In this document: positions 54,725-63,236 of the stretch, piece by piece
Numbering within the stretch: the first letter of the stretch is position 1
Layout: every line of letters starts with the position of its first letter
Source: Sodalis praecaptivus
Lineage (GTDB): Bacteria > Pseudomonadota > Gammaproteobacteria > Enterobacterales > Enterobacteriaceae
Length of the DNA: 64,000 nt
Assembly (NCBI RefSeq): GCF_000517425.1
Contig: NZ_CP006569.1
Location: 2,594,760-2,658,759 of the forward strand
Direction: 5' to 3'
Program-made: the position numbers and the translations under genes
The notes under the pieces: generated by a model
The model's database searches: none
Seen by the model: only the letters and a program-made list of their open reading frames with translations
Told to the model about the DNA's origin: nothing

Positions 54725-55708
54725 TCAAAAAGACAAATCGATCACCACGCTATCGGTATAAACGCCCGCCGGCGGGGTATTTTGGGTTTTCACCACCCGG
54801 GCCACGTAGTTGAACATCCGGGTCAGTCCATCGCTGGTCACGCTAATGGCGGCGGCGCTGGCCACGCGCTCAACGCCGCTGCTGCCCCAGCGCGTACTGC
54901 CGTTGGCCTGGTAAATCTCATAACTGAGCAATTGGCTGCCGCTGGCCATGTTGCGTACCGTGCCCACCGCGTGCGCGCCATTGCTAAAACCCACCGTGTA
55001 ACTGCTGCCCTTAGTACAGGTCACGCTAATGCTTTGCGCGACGTCATTAAAATTCGCCACCAGCGGCGCGCTGCCGAAGTTAAGGTTTGGCGCGGTTATG
55101 GCAATACAATCGTTGGTGACCATCAGCGTGACGCTCAGCGGAACCACCACCGTGCCGGACTGCATACCCGCGGGCAAGCAGGTACCGGCAACGCCGATAC
55201 TGGTACAGATGTTATACTGCGTCAGCACGTTCAACGTGCCGCTGTAGGTGTCCGCCTTCAGGGAATAGCCGGGCAGCGTGCGCAGGTACAGCGGTAGGGT
55301 GAAATTGAGGTTGCCCATAATGCCCACCAAATTGATCAATTCTTGCGACCCGTAGGTGACGCTGCCGCCGCCGACGCTGAGCTCGGTGGCGCAATTGCTG
55401 GCGGTGCACAGCTGAACCGGAACGCTGTCGCTGCCGCTGCTATTTTTCAGTACCGCGCGCGTGCCGACCACCTGACTCGCGCCGCTCAGCTGCAGGCGAA
55501 TGAAGTTGGAAGACAGTAATGAGGCAAGGCTGCCGGCGCCGCAGTTGACGTGAATTTCGCCGGTGGCGGTACTGGGCTGTGCGTTGAGGACAAACGACGT
55601 CACGCTGCCGAGACTGGCGCTGCTGGCGGGCAGCGAACAGGCGGCGCGGGCCGCGCCCCAGGCGAATAACGCCAGCAGCAGCCAAGGCTGCGAACGGGGT
55701 TTATTCAT
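54725..55708 (-). CDS. csuE: Csu-type pilus tip adhesin, spore coat U domain protein
   Basis: A 327-residue secreted protein (signal peptide about 1-22) with two spore-coat-U (SCPU) domains, residues 23-170 and 175-327. Each shows the CxxxxxSxxFG / Cys-pair pattern, and the end VKTQNTPPAGVYTDSVVIDLSF is the donor-strand-type C-terminus of this fold. In archaic chaperone-usher systems such as Acinetobacter Csu, a two-domain SCPU protein forms the pilus tip (CsuE). It is the last gene of the operon and overlaps the usher gene by 8 bases. Confidence 0.83.
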   Translation of the reverse strand: MNKPRSQPWLLLALFAWGAARAACSLPASSASLGSVTSFVLNAQPSTATGEIHVNCGAGSLASLLSSNFIRLQLSGASQVVGTRAVLKNSSGSDSVPVQLCTASNCATELSVGGGSVTYGSQELINLVGIMGNLNFTLPLYLRTLPGYSLKADTYSGTLNVLTQYNICTSIGVAGTCLPAGMQSGTVVVPLSVTLMVTNDCIAITAPNLNFGSAPLVANFNDVAQSISVTCTKGSSYTVGFSNGAHAVGTVRNMASGSQLLSYEIYQANGSTRWGSSGVERVASAAAISVTSDGLTRMFNYVARVVKTQNTPPAGVYTDSVVIDLSF

Positions 55709-58265
55709 TCGACGCTCCTAATGCAGGTTCATTCAGCGGGCACCGCACGGGCCCGTAGGTTCTCAACGCGTACACCTCGCCGCCGGGCAGCGTGAGCCGC
55801 GCTTGACAACGTCGGCCGTCGGGCGTCTGCGCCGTGATGAAATTCTCTTCGCTAAGATTATCCAGCCACGCCTGGCCGTCCCAGCCGACAAACTCCGTCG
55901 GTTGCCCCGCGCGGGTCAGTTGTGTCGCGACAGGCAGCGGCTGGCCCTGTCCGTCGTGTAAAATCACCAAGGCGGCGCGGAGTTTCTTTACGCCGAAATT
56001 GACGGTATAGCCGCTCTGCCGGCGAATGGTCAGCCGCTGTTCCACCTGGGTAGCGGTGATGTCCGGCGGCAAATCGAGGGTGTTGATGGCGTATTTCCCC
56101 GGATAATAGGCGCTAACGCCCGGCACCAGCAGATAGCCTTTGGCGTTGGTCACCCCCGCCGGCTGATTTTCATAGCTGACTTCCACATTCGGATACCCGG
56201 TTTTCACCAGTGCGAAGCTGTTATTTAACCCATTGGCGGCCAGCACCTGTCCGTCCATGAGCACCAGCGCGCCGCTGAGATCGTTCCAGACGGTGTTTTC
56301 AGCGCCGTAGCCGTAAATGCCACCGTCAATCTCCATCAACGGATTACGCCAGCCTAACATGCCCTGGCGATAATCCTGGGCGCGCCGTTGGCGGGCGTAG
56401 GCCACATCCCAGCTAAGGCCGCCGTCGGACGGCATGGCGCTGGAGAGAGTGAGCCGCTGCGCCATGCCGCCGTTGGGCGATCGCTCCACGCCAACGCTGG
56501 CGTTGGAGAGCGCGCCGAAGGGTACGACAAGGGCCAGCGCCCCGCTCCACCCGGCCTGTAGCGGCGTATAGCTGCCGGCGACAAACAGACTGGCATCGCC
56601 CCACAACGATTTACTCCACGACAGATTCCACAGTTGCGTCCGCTCCCCTTGAGCGCTGCGGATGGCGACGTAGGCCGCGCCCAGGCTACCGTAGCGCGCC
56701 AGCGACAGGGTGAGATTATATTGTTCGCTGCGGCGGCTCAGGCTCCAGCGAGTATCGCGCAGCAGAGGATTATCGCCGTTATCGTAAATGGCCAGATTGC
56801 CAAAGCGGGCGTTGCGCAGAATATGCTGCGTACCCACGCTGAAAAAACGATTATTGTAACGGTAGCCGAAACCGTATTGATCCCCCTGTTGCCCCTGCCA
56901 CAAACTGTGGCTCCAAGAGTGATTGACCACCCCCAGCGCACCGAGGCGCAGCTGGCTGCCGACGCCGCCCAGCGCGAGGCTGTCCGCCCCCTCGGCCTGT
57001 GTTTCAAGCGTAAGCCAGTCGGTTATCCCCCGACGATAACTGCCGCTGGCGACCACCTCGCCATAATCGGCGCTGCGCGTGCCGTAGCCTTTACGCAACG
57101 CACCGGCGGAGACAGAGAAGTCCGCCAGCCCCGGTTCGAGCATCGTACTGGAGACGTAAAACGGTAACGTCGTCACGACCTGCCGCCCGAGGGCGTCGGT
57201 GGTGACGATCACCGCATCGCCGGCGCCGTTGACGAACGGCAGATTATTCAGCGACCACGGACCGGGCTGCACCGATTCGCTGTTGGTTTTGAAACCGTTG
57301 ACGAACATATCGACGGTGGTCGGCACCACCGCCGATCCGCTAAACGACGGCAGCGGATAGGTCACCCGATACGGTTGCAGGGCAAAATCCCGCGCGATCT
57401 GCACGCCGCCCAGCCGAACGCTGCTGCTCCAGGACACCGCGCCGGTAATCAAATCCCCCACGGTCCAACTTAGTGCATCATCTTCGTTCTGATTGGACCA
57501 GGCGGTGTCATAGCGAATATAGCCGTTACGGGTACTCGTCGTCCCGCTCAGACTGCGCTGCAGCACGCCGTCATGGCTGAAAAAGCCGTCATCGCCGAAA
57601 AGGCGCCATTCATTCCAGGCGGAGGTGCGCAGCGTGCCGTTGTAAAAACGGGCGGTATACACATCGTAATTGAGCACCATGCCGGTGCTGGTTTTGGCGG
57701 GATAGCGCGGCGCGTGACGCTTGTGGGAAAACGCCTGCGCCGGCAGCCAGGCCGGCGGCACGCTGAGTTGCAGCTGCTGGCGCTGGGCGTCGAAATGCAC
57801 CTGGACTTCAGGCATCGCCGAGACGTCAACCCAATCGGCCGTTAACTTCTCCGCCGGCAGGCCCGCTTGGCGCAGATCCTGAGCGCGCAACATAAAATGC
57901 CCCTGGGCAAGGGTGACAGGTACAATCAGTCCGTTGTCGGCCTGATTGACGATAAGCCCCAGCGGGTATTGCTGTCGCCGGTTGGCTTCGGCCGCGCTGG
58001 GCGGCGGCGGCAGGACGTCAAGAAGCGGCGCGTCGGCACCGATAGCCGGCGGCAGGATAAACAGCGGGAGAAGACCGGGCCGACAGGCGCCCATTTTAGA
58101 TCGAGGTAAGAGACCGAACCGGCAACAACGCTTTATCAGCCGCCGCGATAACACACCGAACCGGCAACAACGCCTTATCAGCCGCCGCGACAACAGATCG
58201 AACCGACAGCAGCGCTTTATCAGCCGTCGCGACAACAGACCGAACCGGCAGCAGCGCGTCATCAC
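55701..58265 (-). CDS. csuD: Archaic (Csu-type) outer membrane usher protein
   Basis: An 854-residue fimbrial usher: N-terminal periplasmic domain, 24-strand beta-barrel, and C-terminal domains ending near GEVYALRTYGPVRC. Motifs such as [44 protein letters not shown] are typical. Its ATG (58265) overlaps the chaperone stop (TGATGATG). Odd: residues 4-57 are nearly four in-frame copies of a 14-residue Arg/Cys-rich unit (RCCRF.LLSRRLIK), encoded by 42-bp tandem repeats, placed before the hydrophobic export segment (about 63-75). A start at Met58 would skip them but has no ribosome binding site. Confidence 0.87.
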   Translation of the reverse strand: MMTRCCRFGLLSRRLIKRCCRFDLLSRRLIRRCCRFGVLSRRLIKRCCRFGLLPRSKMGACRPGLLPLFILPPAIGADAPLLDVLPPPPSAAEANRRQQYPLGLIVNQADNGLIVPVTLAQGHFMLRAQDLRQAGLPAEKLTADWVDVSAMPEVQVHFDAQRQQLQLSVPPAWLPAQAFSHKRHAPRYPAKTSTGMVLNYDVYTARFYNGTLRTSAWNEWRLFGDDGFFSHDGVLQRSLSGTTSTRNGYIRYDTAWSNQNEDDALSWTVGDLITGAVSWSSSVRLGGVQIARDFALQPYRVTYPLPSFSGSAVVPTTVDMFVNGFKTNSESVQPGPWSLNNLPFVNGAGDAVIVTTDALGRQVVTTLPFYVSSTMLEPGLADFSVSAGALRKGYGTRSADYGEVVASGSYRRGITDWLTLETQAEGADSLALGGVGSQLRLGALGVVNHSWSHSLWQGQQGDQYGFGYRYNNRFFSVGTQHILRNARFGNLAIYDNGDNPLLRDTRWSLSRRSEQYNLTLSLARYGSLGAAYVAIRSAQGERTQLWNLSWSKSLWGDASLFVAGSYTPLQAGWSGALALVVPFGALSNASVGVERSPNGGMAQRLTLSSAMPSDGGLSWDVAYARQRRAQDYRQGMLGWRNPLMEIDGGIYGYGAENTVWNDLSGALVLMDGQVLAANGLNNSFALVKTGYPNVEVSYENQPAGVTNAKGYLLVPGVSAYYPGKYAINTLDLPPDITATQVEQRLTIRRQSGYTVNFGVKKLRAALVILHDGQGQPLPVATQLTRAGQPTEFVGWDGQAWLDNLSEENFITAQTPDGRRCQARLTLPGGEVYALRTYGPVRCPLNEPALGASNE

Positions 58266-58270
58266 CGCGC
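58114..58270. repeat. 42-bp tandem repeat inside the usher 5' end
   Basis: The units are 42 bp long; the landmark CGAACCG recurs with its second base at 58116, 58158, 58200 and 58242. Exactly 14 codons per unit keeps the usher frame open. The copies are 85-95% alike by eye, and the array also covers the chaperone stop. Confidence 0.9.
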
Positions 58271-59008
58271 TTGCTGCTGGCCACTGCGCCAGGGGCGATC
58301 GCGGTTATCCAACCGAAATTCTAATTGCTGGCCACGACCCACGTTTCCCTTGAGCGGCCAACGGTAGCTGGCGTGCGCCAGGACATAGCCGAAGAGTCCA
58401 TCGCTCAGACGCTGTCGGTCTAAATGCGCTTGACTAAGCCGGGCATGCACCGGCCCCTGATTACTCACCTCTAGAAACGTCTGGCCGCCTTCTTCGACAA
58501 CGCGCCAGCTCAGCAGAGGATCGCCGGCGTCGGCCGCGGCCCGCTCGCCGTAAACAAACAGCGGTAACGAATAGCGCATCTGAAAATTGACGCTGTGGTT
58601 TTTATCCGCGGGATCCAGATGCGGCGTGGGGATTTCATCCAATAATATTCGGAAGGCCTGCTCCTCGCCGGCCCTCGGCGGCTGGTGCTTAAGCAGACGC
58701 ACCATCTGTTTTTGTCCCGGCTCCAGACGCAGCATCGGCGGACTGGCGATAACGCGCTGCTGGGCTTGATAGCTATCGCTGCCGTTGCGCTGTTGCCAAC
58801 CGAACACCCTGACCTGGATGAGCGTGGTGCTGGCGCCGCGGTTTTCCACCCACAATTTCCCGGCTTTCTGCGCGGCGTTAATAACCGGATCCACCGGCCA
58901 GATAAGGACCGCATTTCCCGCCTGCGCCATTCCGCCTAACTGTAGGCCAAGAACCGTCAGCCACACCCTCAAGCGCCCCAGGGCGCGACCTCTACCTGCT
59001 CCTGTCAT
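58262..59008 (-). CDS. csuC: Csu-type periplasmic pilus chaperone
   Basis: A 248-residue PapD-like chaperone with a signal peptide (to about residue 30). The first immunoglobulin domain carries VLIWPVDPVINAAQKAGKLWVENRG and the G1-like strand LRLEPGQKQMVRLLK; RILLDEIP and QMRYSLPLFVYG are typical of chaperones of the archaic branch. It caps pilus subunits by donor-strand complementation. ATG 59008 has GAGG eight bases upstream. It overlaps the usher gene by 4 bases. Confidence 0.87.
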   Translation of the reverse strand: MTGAGRGRALGRLRVWLTVLGLQLGGMAQAGNAVLIWPVDPVINAAQKAGKLWVENRGASTTLIQVRVFGWQQRNGSDSYQAQQRVIASPPMLRLEPGQKQMVRLLKHQPPRAGEEQAFRILLDEIPTPHLDPADKNHSVNFQMRYSLPLFVYGERAAADAGDPLLSWRVVEEGGQTFLEVSNQGPVHARLSQAHLDRQRLSDGLFGYVLAHASYRWPLKGNVGRGQQLEFRLDNRDRPWRSGQQQAR

Positions 59009-59086
59009 ATCCACTGCCTCTTAACACTGCCGCCGGCTCCCTCGCCGGCAGTCACTCGCCTTCGCCCCGTCGGCGCGCGGCGCACG

Positions 59087-59629
59087 CTACCATGACATCG
59101 TGACCGTCAGGGTATCGGTATAGGTCCCCGCCGGTGACATACCCGATAAGTGCAGCGCACCATAAACCGGCAGAACAATATGATTGGCATCGCTATAGGT
59201 CAGCGGCACGTTTTGCCCCACCGGGATAGCGCCGGCGGACGTGAGACCCGCATCGCGATAAAGCTGATAGCCGATAAGGGTGGTGCCGCCGACGCGCTGT
59301 AAATTCCGCTGGTTGGTGTAATGGCTACCGCCATCAATGCGCAGGGTCAGGGTAGTGCCCGGCGTGCAGGCCAGCGTAAACGCCGTATTCTGCACCATGG
59401 CGGCGGTAAAACGCTGTCTGTCGCTGCCGGCGCGGCTACCGAAATCCAGCTTGCCGATGGCGGGGCCGCCGGTTATCAAACAGCCGTCGACCACGGTCGC
59501 CGTCACCTGAAAGCTTTGGTTGGGCAGCGCCGCTGCCTGAAAAGTCACCACACCGGCAAAAAGCAGCCCCAGGCCGCCGCGCTCCGTCGCCCCCTTAGTT
59601 ACTCGCTCTCGCCCCGCTCCCTGGCGCAA
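59087..59629 (-). CDS. Csu-type pilus subunit, spore coat U domain, with unusual start
   Basis: About 180 residues: a hydrophobic N-terminus (GLGLLFAGVVTFQAAA) and one SCPU domain with VDGCLI, KLDFGSRAG, LACTPGTTLTLRIDGG, YQLYRDA and the terminal TYTDTLTVTMSW. It is a minor or linker subunit, comparable to CsuA or CsuB. No ATG exists in frame before the mature part; the only near-cognate start at the right place is TTG 59629, three bases after the stop of the upstream subunit gene, so translation may depend on coupling. Alternative GTG codons lie inside the signal peptide. Confidence 0.75.
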   Translation of the reverse strand: MRQGAGRERVTKGATERGGLGLLFAGVVTFQAAALPNQSFQVTATVVDGCLITGGPAIGKLDFGSRAGSDRQRFTAAMVQNTAFTLACTPGTTLTLRIDGGSHYTNQRNLQRVGGTTLIGYQLYRDAGLTSAGAIPVGQNVPLTYSDANHIVLPVYGALHLSGMSPAGTYTDTLTVTMSW

Positions 59630-59632
59630 AAT

Positions 59633-60208
59633 TTAGTAGGTGACCTGGACGTTTATCACATCCGCATAGGTCCCGGCGGGAATATTGGTGCTGTTCCCGC
59701 CGCCGGTAATGCGGCCATAAATCGGATAAATTTCCCCGTTGACCGGATCCGAGGTCGCAGCGGCGGTCAAGTTGGTCCCGTTGGCGATAGCGGAGGTAAA
59801 GCCGGCGTCGTTATACAGGGTATACGCCACCGCCTGCGTCGGATCGGTCGTCAACGTCATGTAATGCGCGTTGGCGGTCACGGTGCCATAGGGGGTATTG
59901 GACGGCGCGGGATTGCTGCTGCCGGTGATTTGTACGATATAGGACGAGGGGCCATCGGAGCAGCGCACGCGGATACCGTCGCCGATGGCGCCGCTCATCG
60001 TCGCTTCCAGGGTATCGAACGTCGCGGCATGGGTACCAAAATCCAGGTTGCCGAAGTTGGCGTTGGTCGTGGCGGGATCGCCGTTGATCAAGCAGCCATT
60101 GGTCAGGGTAAGCGTCGCGTTAATCGTACCCGTGGCTTCCGCGGCCCGCGCGGAATAACAGCAGAAAACGCCGGCCAGACAGCCGACAGCCAAAAGCGTC
60201 TTAGTCAT
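59633..60208 (-). CDS. Csu-type major pilus subunit candidate, spore coat U domain
   Basis: A 191-residue secreted protein: signal peptide (about 1-25, ending ARA), then one SCPU domain with NGCLI, NLDFGTHAATFDTLEAT, IRVRCSDGPSSYIVQITG, YTLYNDAGFTSA and the C-terminal GTYADVINVQVTY. As the first gene of the operon it is probably the main pilin (CsuA/B-like). ATG 60208 has GAGG six bases upstream; ATG 60214 is too close. Gene order pilin-subunit-chaperone-usher-tip is that of archaic pili. Confidence 0.82.
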   Translation of the reverse strand: MTKTLLAVGCLAGVFCCYSARAAEATGTINATLTLTNGCLINGDPATTNANFGNLDFGTHAATFDTLEATMSGAIGDGIRVRCSDGPSSYIVQITGSSNPAPSNTPYGTVTANAHYMTLTTDPTQAVAYTLYNDAGFTSAIANGTNLTAAATSDPVNGEIYPIYGRITGGGNSTNIPAGTYADVINVQVTY

Positions 60209-60590
60209 AATCATCCTCGGAAATGATGAACTGAACGATGCTTTTCGCCTGGTGGGAAATAAAGAAGACGCTCAACGCGCCGTTACGCGCAAAAAAACGG
60301 ACGCAACCGTTTTAGGATAGTAATAATCAGTAGGTCATTGTCAAAGACACTGCTTTATTTAAGCAGAGTTTGTCCATTGAGCAAGATATGGGGCGTATTT
60401 TTTCATTTTGGCTAGCGCCGGCGCCGGACTTCCCTGCTGATGTCGCCGCCATCGGCCCTCCCCCTACGCCACCTGTTTTCGCCGTCATTGTTCGCGCCAG
60501 AGACGCCATGACGTTTATGGCACCGCATACCACCAACGTCTCCGTCGCGGTGCCTCCCCGTTAGCGCACGGCCGCGCCGGGCGACGTCAA
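60209..60590. other. 382-bp spacer upstream of the pilus operon
   Basis: It contains the pilus promoter region (A/T-rich 60240-60370) with a short AAACGG-N6-CCGTTT hairpin near 60295-60315, and the end of hemB on the right. No gene recognised. Confidence 0.4.
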
Positions 60591-61565
60591 TCAAAAACCC
60601 TGTTCGGCAATATCCATGGCGAAATAACTGAGGATAATATCTGCCCCCGCGCGCTTAATGGCGCCTAGGGTTTCACGCACGATTTGCCGTTCGTCAATGG
60701 CGCCGGCAGCGGCGGCGAATTTTATCATCGCGTATTCGCCGCTCACCTGATATGCCGCAAGCGGCAAATGGGTTGCCTCGCGGATATCGCGGATAGTGTC
60801 CAAAAACGCGCCGGCCGGCTTCACCATCAGCGCATCGGCTCCCTCCTGCTCGTCCAGCAGCGACTCGCGAATCGCTTCACGGCGGTTCATCGGGTTCATT
60901 TGATAGCTTTTGCGGTTGCCCTTCAGGGCGGTACCGCCGGCTTCGCGGAACGGGCCATAAAATGCCGAGGCAAATTTGGTGGAATACGCCATGATCGCCG
61001 TGTCGGTGAAGCCGGCGCCGTCCAGGGCGGCGCGTATCGCCTGGACCTGTCCGTCCATCGCCGCCGAGGGGGCGATAAAATCCGCGCCGGCGCGCGCCGC
61101 CGCCACCGCCTGACGCCCCAAATTCACAAGCGTAGCGTCGTTGTCGACCCCGTTATCGTGCACGACGCCGCAATGACCGTGGGTGGTGTATTCGCAAAAG
61201 CAGGTGTCGGACATCACGATCATCTCCGGCACCGTCTCTTTACAAATGCGCGCCATCCGCGCGACCAACCCGTTTTCATGCCAGGTATCGCTGCCGGCCT
61301 CATCCAGATGATGGGAGATGCCGAAGGTCATCACGGATTGAATGCCGGCTTTGGCATAGCGCTCGATTTCAAAGGCCAAACGCGCTTCCGGTATTCTGAC
61401 CACGCCCGGCATGGCGGACACCGGTACATAGTCGCTGACCTCCTCCTCGACGAATATCGGCAGCACCAGAGAGCTTAACTGCACCTCGGTTTCCTGGAAC
61501 AACGAACGCAAAGCAGGGGTGCGGCGCAAACGGCGCGGGCGTGAAACGGGATAGACACTGGACAT
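60591..61565 (-). CDS. hemB: Porphobilinogen synthase (delta-aminolevulinic acid dehydratase)
   Basis: A 324-residue cytoplasmic enzyme, exactly the E. coli length, that condenses two 5-aminolevulinates to porphobilinogen in heme synthesis. The zinc cysteines Cys122, Cys124 and Cys132 ([15 protein letters not shown]) and the Schiff-base lysines Lys197 (YSTKFAS) and Lys249 (MVKPAG) are all present, so it is the zinc-dependent type. AGGAG six bases before ATG 61565 defines the start; the long frame upstream is non-coding. Single gene, with an 885-bp spacer upstream. Confidence 0.97.
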   Translation of the reverse strand: MSSVYPVSRPRRLRRTPALRSLFQETEVQLSSLVLPIFVEEEVSDYVPVSAMPGVVRIPEARLAFEIERYAKAGIQSVMTFGISHHLDEAGSDTWHENGLVARMARICKETVPEMIVMSDTCFCEYTTHGHCGVVHDNGVDNDATLVNLGRQAVAAARAGADFIAPSAAMDGQVQAIRAALDGAGFTDTAIMAYSTKFASAFYGPFREAGGTALKGNRKSYQMNPMNRREAIRESLLDEQEGADALMVKPAGAFLDTIRDIREATHLPLAAYQVSGEYAMIKFAAAAGAIDERQIVRETLGAIKRAGADIILSYFAMDIAEQGF

Positions 61566-62450
61566 TTTTTCTCCTGCTGGTGGTAAAGCATTGATCGCGA
61601 CGAAAGGGCCGGACAAGGGAGCCTGCGCGCGACAGTAAGCTCCGCTAGGACACAACCTGGCAATCGCATCAAAGGTAACGAAAAGTGAGGGCGTCGCTGT
61701 TGCCGATGATAATGCGCGGGCGCCGGGACGGCACCTCGCTTTACACGACACCTTCTGAGGGTTAACGTCCAGCGACGCGCCAATTTCTGATAGAATGTCA
61801 ACCCAGCGACAAAAGCGGTAAACGCTAACGGTTCGTAGGCGCCTGCCGCGACAAAGGAAACGCCGTGCGACATTATAAGGCAACGCGGCGCAAGTGCAAT
61901 CGCCACCCCGGGTAATGTGCGCCGCCGCGGCCGCTGAGACGCGACGTCCGGCTGAGCGCAAAGGCAATGAACCCTGCCCGGGGCCGCGCCGTGGACGTCT
62001 CTATGAGGTGGTTAGGTTGCAAAAACTGTCTGACCCCACGAAGGCTGAGCAGCGGGACGCCGTCCCGGGAGGCGCTATGAGGTCAATAGCCGGCGCGAAC
62101 ACCCTGCTTACCGTCCAGCGGCGCGCCGGCGGCGATTCCGTGTACTTTTCGGGCGGCTACGCCGTGCCATTTAATGCGCTAACCCCCGATCGCACTTTGC
62201 ATTTTGGCGCGCTATTAACAAAAATGAAATGAGAGCGTATACCCCCAGCGCGCCAACCGGTTGACCAAGAGCGTGCAGGGACGTGCCAAACTGCTTCGGC
62301 GCTGAATGTCATGACCGGCCCTTAGCAGACTTTCGGCGCCGGACGGATTGCCGGCGCTAAGCATATCATTGGCGCCGGACGGATTGCCGGCGCCCAACGG
62401 ACCTTCGGCGCGGGATCTTTTGGCCGGGGCTTAACATAAAGAGGCTGCTG
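61566..62450. other. 885-bp spacer upstream of hemB and the ABC importer
   Basis: The divergent promoter region of hemB (leftward) and the ABC operon (rightward). A TTGACA on the minus strand near 61795 could be the hemB -35 element. The only open frame of some length (61894-62232) is composed of low-confidence residues and has no ribosome binding site. A 36-bp repeat lies at 62335-62405. No TPP or other riboswitch motif was found. Confidence 0.45.
62335..62405. repeat. 36-bp tandem repeat, two copies plus a fragment
   Basis: A GGCGCCGGACGGATTGCCGG core recurs at 62335 and 62371, with a third GGCGC start at 62407. Each core is itself partly palindromic. It lies 45-115 bases before the ABC ATPase gene, in its leader. 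Confidence 0.75.
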
Positions 62451-63236
62451 ATGTCCGCCGTGAAATTAGCGTTACGCCAGGTTTGCCGCAGTTTCGGCGC
62501 ACTCACCGCGCTGGCGCCGACCGAACTGGACGTGCGGCAAGGGGAATTTATTTGCCTGGTCGGTCCCTCCGGCTGCGGCAAGAGTACATTGTTCAATGTC
62601 ATTTCGGGCGTATTGGCCCCCGATAGCGGCCAAATCCTGATCGACGGCCGCGACGTGACCGGCAGCAGCGGCCACGTGGGCTATATGCTGCAAAAAGATT
62701 TGCTGTTGCCGTGGAAGACGGTCATCGACAATATTGTGCTGGGCGCGGTAATCAACGGCGGCGCCAGCCGGGCACAGCGGGCGCAGGGCGTGGCGCTGGC
62801 CAGACGCTACGGCCTGGGGGAGTTTATCAATCACTATCCCGCCGCGCTGTCCGGCGGCATGCGCCAGCGGGTAGCGCTGATGCGCACCCTGGCGATGGAG
62901 CACGATATTATGTTGCTCGATGAGCCGTTCGGCGCGTTGGATTCGCAAACCCGCCTCGCCATGCAGCAATGGCTGTTGCAAGTGTGGTCGGAACAGCGCC
63001 GGACGGTGGTGTTTATCACCCATGACATCGACGAAGCCATCATGCTTGCGGATAGGGTCGTGGTGATGACGCCGCGCCCGGGGCGCATCCGCGCCATCTT
63101 GCCGGTCCCGGTTCCCCGTCCGCGCACGCTCGCCACGCTGACCGACCCGCGCTTTATCGCGCTGAAAGGGCAGATCCTCTCTTTGATTTATCACGACGCG
63201 GCCACGGAGTCTAAAGCGCATGAGAACTCTGCCTAA
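62451..63236 (+). CDS. ABC transporter ATP-binding protein, nitrate/taurine/sulfonate/thiamine-precursor class
   Basis: A 261-residue ABC ATPase: Walker A GPSGCGKST (about 38-46), Q-loop LQKDLLLPWKTV with the LLPW motif of NitT/TauT importers, signature LSGGMRQR, Walker B IMLLDEPFGALD and H-loop THD. Substrates in this class include taurine, sulfonates, nitrate and pyrimidine precursors of thiamine; nothing visible decides which. GAGGCTGCTG precedes the ATG. The permease gene overlaps its end by 17 bases. No binding-protein gene is in view. Confidence 0.88.
   Translation: MSAVKLALRQVCRSFGALTALAPTELDVRQGEFICLVGPSGCGKSTLFNVISGVLAPDSGQILIDGRDVTGSSGHVGYMLQKDLLLPWKTVIDNIVLGAVINGGASRAQRAQGVALARRYGLGEFINHYPAALSGGMRQRVALMRTLAMEHDIMLLDEPFGALDSQTRLAMQQWLLQVWSEQRRTVVFITHDIDEAIMLADRVVVMTPRPGRIRAILPVPVPRPRTLATLTDPRFIALKGQILSLIYHDAATESKAHENSA

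Noticed and set aside
61894-62232. 112-codon open frame upstream of the ABC operon
   Set aside because: No ribosome binding site, composition unlike the neighbouring genes, and no recognisable motif.
62240-62450. TPP riboswitch before the NitT/TauT-type ABC genes (thiXYZ hypothesis)
   Set aside because: The conserved CTGAGA and the second TPP-box sequences could not be found; the leader holds only a 36-bp repeat.
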